From Stenotrophomonas bentonitica (GTDB lineage Bacteria > Pseudomonadota > Gammaproteobacteria > Xanthomonadales > Xanthomonadaceae), in NCBI RefSeq assembly GCF_002887735.1, contig NZ_PKQP01000001.1, positions 248,001 through 312,000 of the forward strand: a DNA stretch of 64,000 nt, written 5' to 3'. Shown here one piece after another: positions 57,762-64,000 of the stretch. Under the pieces are notes generated by a model, which saw only the letters and a list, made by a program, of their open reading frames with translations, ran no database searches and was not told the origin of the DNA. Positions within the stretch are counted from its first letter, which is position 1, and each line of letters starts with the position of its first letter. The position numbers were made by a program, and so were the translations under genes.

Positions 57762-58557
57762 GGCGTGCGCGCCTCCATTGCAGCGGGCTCATGCCCATCT
57801 CGATCCGGAACATGTAGTTGAACGCCGACGCCGAGGCATAGCCCAGCTCGTGCGCGATTACCGTGGGCGAACGCCCCTGCGCCAGCCACTCAATGGCGCG
57901 CAGCAGGCGCAGCCGCAACCGCCACTCACGCAGGCGCATGCCGGTCTCGCGCTCAAAGTGGCGCGCCAGGGTACGCGGCGATGCACCCAGCAAGGGTGCC
58001 CAGTCATTCACGCTGCGGGTGTCGGCGGGTTGCTCGTACAGCGCCTGGCACCAGCGCTGCAGGCGCGCATCCTGCGGCCACGGCAGGTGCCGGGTGTGCT
58101 GCCGCTGGCGCGGCAACTGCGCAGTGATCAAGGTACACAAGGTGGCGTAGTAGGTGCGGTCGTGATCGGGCACGGTGCGATCGAGTTCAATGATCAGTTC
58201 GCGCAGCAGCGGTGACACATCGAGCACCACGCAATGCGTGGGCATACCCAGTTCCGGGCCATCGGCCACGTAAAGATTGCGGAACGCCGAGGTGTTCAAC
58301 GCGCCCGTGTGATGGAGCGTGCCGGTCGGCACCCACAGCGCCTGCTGCGGGGTGATCACGTGACGTGCCTGCCCGGCGCTGGCCTGCAGCACACCCGTGC
58401 TGGCGTGGACCAGCTGGTTCCAGCCGTGCACGTGCGGCGGGAAGCGCTCGCCGGCCTCCAGTCGCTGGCTGCGCGCCACCACCGGCCAGGGTAGACGCCG
58501 CAGCGGCGGCACCGGAACTTCGCGCCAACCCGGCGCAGTAGGTTCAGCCATGGCCAT
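57751..58557 (-). CDS. AraC family transcriptional regulator
   Basis: About 268 residues. N-terminal cupin sensor (FPPHVHGWNQLVHASTG near residue 40) and C-terminal paired helix-turn-helix (SPRTLARHFERETG, IAHELGYASASAFNYMFR). Divergent from the MFS gene, which it likely controls. In-frame ATGs at 58569, 58557 and 58551 make the start uncertain. Confidence 0.9.
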   Translation of the reverse strand: MAMAEPTAPGWREVPVPPLRRLPWPVVARSQRLEAGERFPPHVHGWNQLVHASTGVLQASAGQARHVITPQQALWVPTGTLHHTGALNTSAFRNLYVADGPELGMPTHCVVLDVSPLLRELIIELDRTVPDHDRTYYATLCTLITAQLPRQRQHTRHLPWPQDARLQRWCQALYEQPADTRSVNDWAPLLGASPRTLARHFERETGMRLREWRLRLRLLRAIEWLAQGRSPTVIAHELGYASASAFNYMFRIEMGMSPLQWRRARPTA

Positions 58558-58651
58558 GTGACGTCTCATCGACAGGATGGGTCATTCTATCGAAAGACGC
58601 GGTCACCTCCCCCCACCGACGATGGGCCCCTCCCCGCTCCCCTCCACACCC

Positions 58652-59833
58652 ATGTCCCTCACGGTCCCGCATCCCCGCCACGCCTGGCAGGTCATCACGG
58701 CCGGCATCTGCGCGCTGGTACTCACGGTTGGCCTGGCGCGCTTTGCCTACACCCCGCTGCTGCCGGTGATGCGGCTCGACGCCGGGCTCACGGCCGCCGC
58801 CGGCGGCTGGCTGGCAACGTTCAACTATCTGGGCTACCTGGCCGGCACCGTGCTGGTCGCCCGGGTCGGCGACATGCAGCTGAAATTCCGCTTCTACCGC
58901 ATCGGACTGGTCCTGGCAGTGGTATCCACCGGCCTGATGGGCACCACCACGGACATGGCCTTCTGGGGCGTGCTGCGCTTCGTGGCCGGCCTGTCCAGCA
59001 CCGCCGGCCTGCTGCTCGCCTCCGGGCTGGTGCTCAACTGGCTGCTAGCCCATCAGCGCCGCCCACAGCTCGGCCTGCACTTCGCCGGCCTCGGGGTGGG
59101 GATCGCGGTCTCGGGCCTGGCGGCTGCGGCGATGGCCGATCAACTGGCGTCCTCCCGGCAGTGGATCGCCCTGGGCACCCTCGCGGTGGTGTTCCTGATC
59201 CCGGCCTGGGCATGGATGCCGCCGCCGGCAGCGATCTCCAGCACGACGGGTGCCAACGCTCCCCCGCCACCCGGGCGGCGCTGGCGCTGGCTGCTGATCG
59301 CCTCGTACTTCTGCGCGGGGGTCGGCTTCGTGGTCAGCGCGACCTTCATCGTCGCCATCCTGGTGCAGACCCCTGCCTTCGCCGGCCACGGCAGTTGGGT
59401 GTGGATGCTGGTCGGCCTCACCGCCATCCCCTCGACGTTTGCCTGGGACCGGCTGTCTAACCGGCTCGGCCTGATCCGTGCATTGATGCTCGCGTATGCG
59501 TTGCAGGCCACGTCCTTCGTATTGCCCTTGCTGGATGGCGGGCTGTGGGCCGGCGCGGCCAGCGCGGTGCTGTTCGGCCTGACCTTCGCCGGCATCGTCA
59601 GTCTGACCCTGACCGTGGTGGGTCGCCACTACCCGCACAATCCTGCCAAGGCGATGGCGACGTTGACGCTGAGTTACGGCGTCGCCCAGATCATCGCCCC
59701 CGCGATCGCCGGCACGCTGGCGCGCGACAGCGGCAGCTACCAGGGCGCATTGGTGCTGGCGGCGATCATGATGGTGATCGGCATCGTGCTGTTGTGGTGC
59801 ATGCCCAACGACGCACGATCCACCCCGGGCTGA
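58652..59833 (+). CDS. YbfB/YjiJ family MFS transporter
   Basis: 393 residues, about 12 hydrophobic segments. GLARFAYTPLLPVM at the first segment and FNYLGYLAGT are hallmarks of the YbfB/YjiJ group. Substrate unknown. The ATG at 58652 gives the usual start; in-frame ATGs at 58577 and 58622 are possible. Divergent AraC regulator at 57751-58557. Confidence 0.88.
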   Translation: MSLTVPHPRHAWQVITAGICALVLTVGLARFAYTPLLPVMRLDAGLTAAAGGWLATFNYLGYLAGTVLVARVGDMQLKFRFYRIGLVLAVVSTGLMGTTTDMAFWGVLRFVAGLSSTAGLLLASGLVLNWLLAHQRRPQLGLHFAGLGVGIAVSGLAAAAMADQLASSRQWIALGTLAVVFLIPAWAWMPPPAAISSTTGANAPPPPGRRWRWLLIASYFCAGVGFVVSATFIVAILVQTPAFAGHGSWVWMLVGLTAIPSTFAWDRLSNRLGLIRALMLAYALQATSFVLPLLDGGLWAGAASAVLFGLTFAGIVSLTLTVVGRHYPHNPAKAMATLTLSYGVAQIIAPAIAGTLARDSGSYQGALVLAAIMMVIGIVLLWCMPNDARSTPG

Positions 59834-59972
59834 TCAACTGCACCGGCGCAACGCATCCGCCTGAACCGACGTTCATGCGCTTCGGTGATGTGCTCGAGCC
59901 CGGTGGATCAAGCACTTGGATGTGGGCGGACAAGGGTTTGGAAACAAATGTGAAATTTTTTTCGCGAAACGC

Positions 59973-60001
59973 TTGCCGAACCCCTCATACCTCCGTATTA
60001 T
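59973..60001 (+). promoter_or_regulatory. Promoter of tRNA-Phe
   Basis: -35 TTGCCG, 17-base spacer, -10 TATTAT, then a GC-rich discriminator (TCGCGTCC) as in stringently controlled promoters. Confidence 0.7.
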
Positions 60002-60036
60002 TCGCGTCCTCGCCAGCGGCAACGCAGCGATGAAGT

Positions 60037-60112
60037 GGCCGGGTAGCTCAGTTGGTAGAGCAGGGGATTGAAAATCCCCGTGTCGGCGGTTCGATTCCGT
60101 CCCCGGCCACCA
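60037..60112 (+). tRNA. tRNA-Phe (GAA)
   Basis: 76 bases with encoded CCA. Acceptor GGCCGGG/CCCGGCC, anticodon stem GGGGA/TCCCC with loop TTGAAAA giving anticodon GAA, T-loop TTCGATT. Confidence 0.96.
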
Positions 60113-60120
60113 CAATTTCA

Positions 60121-60152
60121 GATGACCTGCAGAAATGCAGGTCATTTTTTTT
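60121..60152 (+). terminator. Terminator after tRNA-Phe
   Basis: ATGACCTGC, loop AGAAAT, GCAGGTCAT and eight T residues. Confidence 0.9.
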
Positions 60153-60206
60153 GTCTGGCGTTCGACCAGGCCACATCGCGCATCGTTCAAGGAAGGGGGT
60201 CTGCAC

Positions 60207-60743
60207 ATGGTTCGTGCTCTGTTCGCCGCGCTGTTCGGCAAACGCCATGCTGTCTTCCACAGCACGCACCCGCTCGAGGCGACCGTGCTGCAGCTCAGGC
60301 AGTCGATCCAGCACGGCCCTCGCCTTTCTGCCGCGGGGATGCGCGGGAAGGTCTCCGCTCAACGGATCCGCCTGTGCTGGAAACGCCCCTTCGTCTCCAA
60401 TTCGTTCAAGCCGTATTTCATCGGCCGGTGCATTGCCACCGAGCGCGGCGCGCGGCTGGAAGGTGCGTTCCAGATGCACCCCTTCATCCGCACCTTGGTG
60501 ATCGGCATGTTCGTCAGCCTGCTCATCTTTCCGCTGGTGGCGGTGGTGAAGCACTGGCAGCTCACACACGAGCTCGCCCCCGCACTGTTCGCCAGTCTGG
60601 CGGTCGTGCCTGCCGCCTACCTCATCGCCGCCGCGGTGCTGGTGATCGTCAGGATCAGCCGCTGGGCCGCACGCGACGACGAAGCGATGATCGAGGCGGA
60701 GATCCATCGCGCATTGCAGAGCGGGCAAACCGACCAGGGATGA
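60207..60743 (+). CDS. Membrane protein of unknown function
   Basis: 178 residues. Basic N-terminal cytoplasmic part, then two hydrophobic segments (about 93-112 and 125-150) and an acidic end. No family recognised. The ATG at 60207 has AAGGAAGGGGG upstream, a strong ribosome binding site. It directly follows the tRNA-Phe terminator. Confidence 0.65.
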   Translation: MVRALFAALFGKRHAVFHSTHPLEATVLQLRQSIQHGPRLSAAGMRGKVSAQRIRLCWKRPFVSNSFKPYFIGRCIATERGARLEGAFQMHPFIRTLVIGMFVSLLIFPLVAVVKHWQLTHELAPALFASLAVVPAAYLIAAAVLVIVRISRWAARDDEAMIEAEIHRALQSGQTDQG

Positions 60744-60870
60744 TGTCCTGCGTGACGCAATGGCATGCCTTGCCGTTCATCGCCACGCGCTGGCATGCTC
60801 ACCTGGCGGACAGTGTCGTCTGCGGCCACGCTTGTTCGCACCTCATGGCCGCGCACACAGGGAGAAGTGA

Positions 60871-61587
60871 ATGTCGAACGGCATCGACGTGCTGCAGGCG
60901 CAGATCGCGCAGCTGAAACGCAGTCAACGAAGACTCACGCTGGGCTACGCGGGGTTCGGCGTCCTGGCCGTGGCGGCGTTGATGATGGGGGCGACGTCGC
61001 AGCGCAGCGCCAGCTTCGACGTCATCGATGCCCAGCGCATCAACATCAAGGAACCTGATGGGACGTTGCGACTGGCGATCTCCAATCGCACGCTCTTTCC
61101 CGGGGTGCTCATCCACAACAAAGAGCAACCGCATCCGCGCCCGATGGCAGGCATGCTGTTCTTCAACGATGAAGGCACGGAAAACGGCGGGCTGATCTAC
61201 AACGGCTCGCTCGACAAGAACGGCAAACCCTCCAGCGGCATGAGCCTGACCTTTGATCGCTATCAGCAGGACCAGCAGATGCAGTTGCTGGGCGTGGACG
61301 AAGCAGGGACACACTCGGCAGGGCTGACCTTCAATGACGTTGCCGATGGCCTGGACCGTCCGTTCTTCTCCAAGCGGGACGAAGCACTTCATCGGAATGG
61401 CGTTCCTGCGATCACCGAGCGCGTGTTCCTTGGCAAATCTGATGCGCGCGATGCCATGCTGACCCTGCGCGATGGTCAAGGAAAGCCGCGGCTCGAGCTG
61501 GTGGTCACGCCCTCGGGAGACGCCAAGGTGCGCTTCCTGGACGAGAACGGCAACGCCACGCGGGAACTCTCCGCTGACAGTCGGTAG
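60871..61587 (+). CDS. Single-pass membrane protein of unknown function
   Basis: 238 residues. Short N-terminal coiled coil (QAQIAQLKRSQRRL), one hydrophobic segment at about 25-42, then a periplasmic beta-rich part with repeated G-x-L-x-F/D turns (INIKEPDGTLRLAISN, LTFDRYQ). No family is recognised with confidence. GGGAGAAGTGA before the ATG supports the start. Confidence 0.7.
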   Translation: MSNGIDVLQAQIAQLKRSQRRLTLGYAGFGVLAVAALMMGATSQRSASFDVIDAQRINIKEPDGTLRLAISNRTLFPGVLIHNKEQPHPRPMAGMLFFNDEGTENGGLIYNGSLDKNGKPSSGMSLTFDRYQQDQQMQLLGVDEAGTHSAGLTFNDVADGLDRPFFSKRDEALHRNGVPAITERVFLGKSDARDAMLTLRDGQGKPRLELVVTPSGDAKVRFLDENGNATRELSADSR

Positions 61588-61710
61588 CGCGGGTGCCGCA
61601 CGCTGCCACGCGCACCCCAGCGACGTGAGACGGCCACTGCATGACGGAATATTCACAATTTCCGTCCTGCCTGTGCCTAAGCTCGCTGCGTCTTGTGTGG
61701 AGTGTCGACA

Positions 61711-62250
61711 ATGCGCAGCCGCTATCTGATCAGTGCCCTGCTCGCCCTCGCCGCCACCGGGTCGGCCTGGGCGGCCGCGCCGGTGACCTCGGTGGAGGCG
61801 CTGGACATGGACCGCTACGCCGGCCAGTGGCATGAGATCGCGCACCTGCCGGTATCGTTCCAGAAGAAGTGCGTCGGCGACATCACCGCCACCTACAGCC
61901 TGCGCGCCGATGGCCGGATCAGCGTGCACAACGCATGCCGCCAGGCCGATGGTGATCGCGTCGCCGCCGATGGCGTGGCACGGCCCGTCGAGGGTCACCC
62001 TGGCAGGCTGCAGGTGCGCTTCGTGCCGGACTGGCTCTCCTGGGTCCCGTTGGTCTGGGCCGACTACTGGGTGATCGCCCTGGATCCGGCCTACCAGTGG
62101 GCGGTGGTCGGCGAGCCGGACCGCAGATACCTGTGGATCCTCTCGCGTTCGCCGAGCATGGACACCGCCCTGTTCGAGCAGCTCAAGGCGCGTGCCGAGG
62201 CGATGGGCTATGACCTGGCCCCGTTGCGGGTGATGGCGCCGCTGGACTGA
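61711..62250 (+). CDS. blc: Lipocalin family protein
   Basis: 179 residues. Signal peptide ending in SAWA with no lipobox, unlike E. coli Blc. Lipocalin GxW motif in RYAGQWHEIAHLP near residue 40; YWVIALDP and YLWILSR near 125-150 match the family. Blc-type proteins carry lipids in the envelope. GGAG lies upstream of the ATG at 61711. Confidence 0.9.
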   Translation: MRSRYLISALLALAATGSAWAAAPVTSVEALDMDRYAGQWHEIAHLPVSFQKKCVGDITATYSLRADGRISVHNACRQADGDRVAADGVARPVEGHPGRLQVRFVPDWLSWVPLVWADYWVIALDPAYQWAVVGEPDRRYLWILSRSPSMDTALFEQLKARAEAMGYDLAPLRVMAPLD

Positions 62251-62424
62251 CCTGGCACGCCGGCCACGCGCCGCGCCGCCACTCGGCCGTGTTCCCCCAG
62301 ACTAAAAGCACGTGGCCCGGTCACCCCGGTGCCCTACCCTTGCCCCCTGCTGCCCCAGAGCAGCACGGACACCATACGCCGTAGTATGCTCATACCCATG
62401 CAGTATCCGCCCGAGGATTGCGCC

Positions 62425-62910
62425 ATGTGCCACCGCTTCCGTTCCGCCCTGCCCATCGGCCTGATCGCCGTCGCCTGCCTGGCCCTTGCCGCCTGCAACA
62501 AGACGGTCAAACGCGTCTCCGAGCCGGCCGCCAGCGTGCAGGAATTGACGGTGCGTGCCGATGGCAGCTGGACGGTCGCGCTGCGCCTGCAGAACTTCAG
62601 CTCCATGCCCATGACCTTCGACAACGTGTCCCTGCAGCTCAAGGTGAGCGATCAGGACGCCGGTGCGCTGCAGCTGCAGCCGGCGCTGTCGATTGGTGGC
62701 GTGTCGGCCGATGTGGTCAACGTCGACCTCAAGCCGAGCTCGGGCGCGCGCCTGGTGATGGCCGACGCGCTGGCCGGCAACCGTACCCTGGCCTATTCGC
62801 TGAAGGGTTCGGTGAGCGCGACCCCACAGGAAAAGAAGCAACGCACCTTCGAGATTGACAGCCGCAGCACGCTCAACCAGGCCCCTGGCCTGCCCGGCGT
62901 CCTGCGCTGA
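62425..62910 (+). CDS. LEA-type (WHy domain) lipoprotein
   Basis: 161 residues. Lipobox LAAC near residue 24. The rest is a small beta domain with alternating hydrophobics (RLQNFSSMPMTFDNVSLQLK) like the WHy/LEA_2 domain linked to desiccation tolerance. An in-frame ATG at 62398 is a possible start, but the lipobox position favours 62425. Confidence 0.72.
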   Translation: MCHRFRSALPIGLIAVACLALAACNKTVKRVSEPAASVQELTVRADGSWTVALRLQNFSSMPMTFDNVSLQLKVSDQDAGALQLQPALSIGGVSADVVNVDLKPSSGARLVMADALAGNRTLAYSLKGSVSATPQEKKQRTFEIDSRSTLNQAPGLPGVLR

Positions 62911-62946
62911 CCGGCCACCCTTCGCCACTGATCGAGACCGTCCCCG

Positions 62947-64000
62947 ATGAGCAGCTACACCGCCCCGCTTTCCGATATCCGTTTCGCCCTGCATGACGTG
63001 CTCAAGGTCGAGCCGCTGTTCGCGCGCCTCGGCCTGACCGATGCCACCGCCGATGTGGTGGATGCCGTACTGGAAGAAGCCGGCCGTTTCAGTGCCAGCG
63101 TGCTGGCGCCGTTGAACAGCGTGGGCGATGAGATCGGCTGTGTACTGGACCAGAGCACCGGCGAGGTCACCACCCCGCCTGGCTTCAAGCAGGCGTACAC
63201 GCAGTTTGTCGAGGGCGGCTGGACCGGCCTGACCGCTGCGCCGGAGCTGGGTGGCCAGGGTCTGCCGCACACGCTGGGCGTGCCGCTCAACGAAATGATC
63301 AATGCCGCCAACCTGGCATGGGGCAACTTCCCGCTGCTCTCCCATGGCGCCATCGAGGCGCTCAAGCAGCACGGTGAGGCGTGGCAGCAGGAGGCCTTCC
63401 TCAAGCCGCTGATCGAAGGCCGCTGGACCGGCACCATGTGCCTGACCGAACCGCATTGCGGCACCGACCTGGGCCTGCTCAAGACCAAGGCCGAACCCAA
63501 CGCGGACGGCAGCTACGCGATCACCGGCACCAAGATCTTCATCACCGCCGGCGAGCACGACCTGACCGACAACATCGTCCACCTGGTGCTGGCCAAGCTG
63601 CCGGATGCACCGGCCGGCGCCAAGGGCATCTCGCTGTTCGTCACCCCGAAGTTCAAGGTGGACCGCGAGGGCAAGATCGGCGAGCGCAATGCGCTGCGCT
63701 GCGGCTCGATCGAGCACAAGATGGGCATCAAGGGTTCGGTCACCTGCGTGATGAATTTCGACGGCGCCGAAGGGTATCTGGTGGGCCAGCCGCACAAGGG
63801 CCTGCAGGCGATGTTCACCATGATGAACACCGCCCGCCTGGGCGTTGGCCTGCAGGGCATCGGCCTGTCCGAACGCGCCTACCAGAACGCCCTTAAGTAC
63901 GCCCGCGAGCGCCTGCAGTCGCGTTCGCTGAGCGGCCCGAAAAACCCGGAAAAGCCGGCCGACCCGATCCTGGTCCACCCGGATGTGCGGCGCATGCTGC
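62947..64000 (+). CDS. Acyl-CoA dehydrogenase, 3' partial
   Basis: 351 residues visible; the gene continues past the window. N-terminal acyl-CoA dehydrogenase extension (SSYTAPLSDIRFALHDVL), then FAD domain with MCLTEPHCGTDLGLLK near residue 160 and ARLGVGLQGIGLSERAYQ near residue 298. It resembles the long-form enzymes with a C-terminal extra domain (DmdC-like). Substrate unknown. Confidence 0.9.
   Translation, partial: MSSYTAPLSDIRFALHDVLKVEPLFARLGLTDATADVVDAVLEEAGRFSASVLAPLNSVGDEIGCVLDQSTGEVTTPPGFKQAYTQFVEGGWTGLTAAPELGGQGLPHTLGVPLNEMINAANLAWGNFPLLSHGAIEALKQHGEAWQQEAFLKPLIEGRWTGTMCLTEPHCGTDLGLLKTKAEPNADGSYAITGTKIFITAGEHDLTDNIVHLVLAKLPDAPAGAKGISLFVTPKFKVDREGKIGERNALRCGSIEHKMGIKGSVTCVMNFDGAEGYLVGQPHKGLQAMFTMMNTARLGVGLQGIGLSERAYQNALKYARERLQSRSLSGPKNPEKPADPILVHPDVRRML

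Noticed and set aside
60037..60743. tRNA-Phe as an integration site of a genomic island
   Set aside because: No integrase, no duplicated tRNA 3' end and no base-composition change can be seen in the window.

Overview
The window is a high-GC, gene-dense, chromosome-like segment from a xanthomonad gammaproteobacterium, most likely Stenotrophomonas. Three things point there. (1) The arginine genes are the xanthomonad set: N-acetylornithine carbamoyltransferase (argF'), acetylcitrulline deacetylase, and a fused N-acetylglutamate synthase/kinase. (2) GTAG-headed inverted repeats of the SMAG (S. maltophilia REP) type sit between genes at six places. (3) The other gene neighbourhoods are ordinary for this family. 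No phage, integron, IS element or CRISPR array is visible.

Layout. 1-5159: pgaABCD operon (+), poly-N-acetylglucosamine biofilm polysaccharide; pgaA is cut by the window edge. 5181-8056: proA, proB and a YciI-like gene (-). 8126-16028: arginine operon argF'-argG-argE'-argB/A-GNAT-argC-argH (-), closed by a terminator after argH. 16029-16388: argF' leader, holding an ARG-box-like operator, a short leader ORF with clustered Arg codons and an intrinsic terminator with competing hairpins, i.e. a candidate arginine attenuator. 16389-20424: unknown exported protein, cysS, sufE, MFS pump. 20491-24481: dksA with a very long Lys/Ala-rich tail, yidD, pyrC, M23 peptidase. 24559-28052: squalene-synthase-like gene, gph, ubiG, mtaD (-). 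28111-29989: repeat cluster, then efp and epmB back to back. 29990-33042: GGDEF/EAL-type membrane protein coupled to a PhnD-like periplasmic protein. 33098-38258: trmJ, suhB, htpX, gluQ, phbB, phaR. 38379-45947: GumN-like gene, DUF1684 lipoprotein, mutL, amidase, tsaE, nnrD (-), then queG and xseA (+). 48540-51441: M48 protease and SUMF1-like lipoprotein. 51658-55181: rnd and a TonB-dependent receptor. 55686-64000: tRNA-Ala(CGC), small hydrophilic protein, oxidoreductase, AraC regulator with divergent MFS transporter, tRNA-Phe(GAA), unknown membrane proteins, lipocalin, LEA-type lipoprotein, and the start of an acyl-CoA dehydrogenase.

How the parts work together. The arginine cluster encodes nearly the whole acetylated pathway from glutamate to arginine; only the acetylornithine aminotransferase is missing here. 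Its leader appears to carry both a transcription operator and a translation-coupled attenuator, the most interesting signal in the window. EF-P and its lysine aminomutase EpmB are divergent neighbours, phbB is followed by the PHB regulator phaR, and queG/nnrD/tsaE/amidase/mutL keep a widely conserved order. All function calls are from sequence reading alone; no database search was run.
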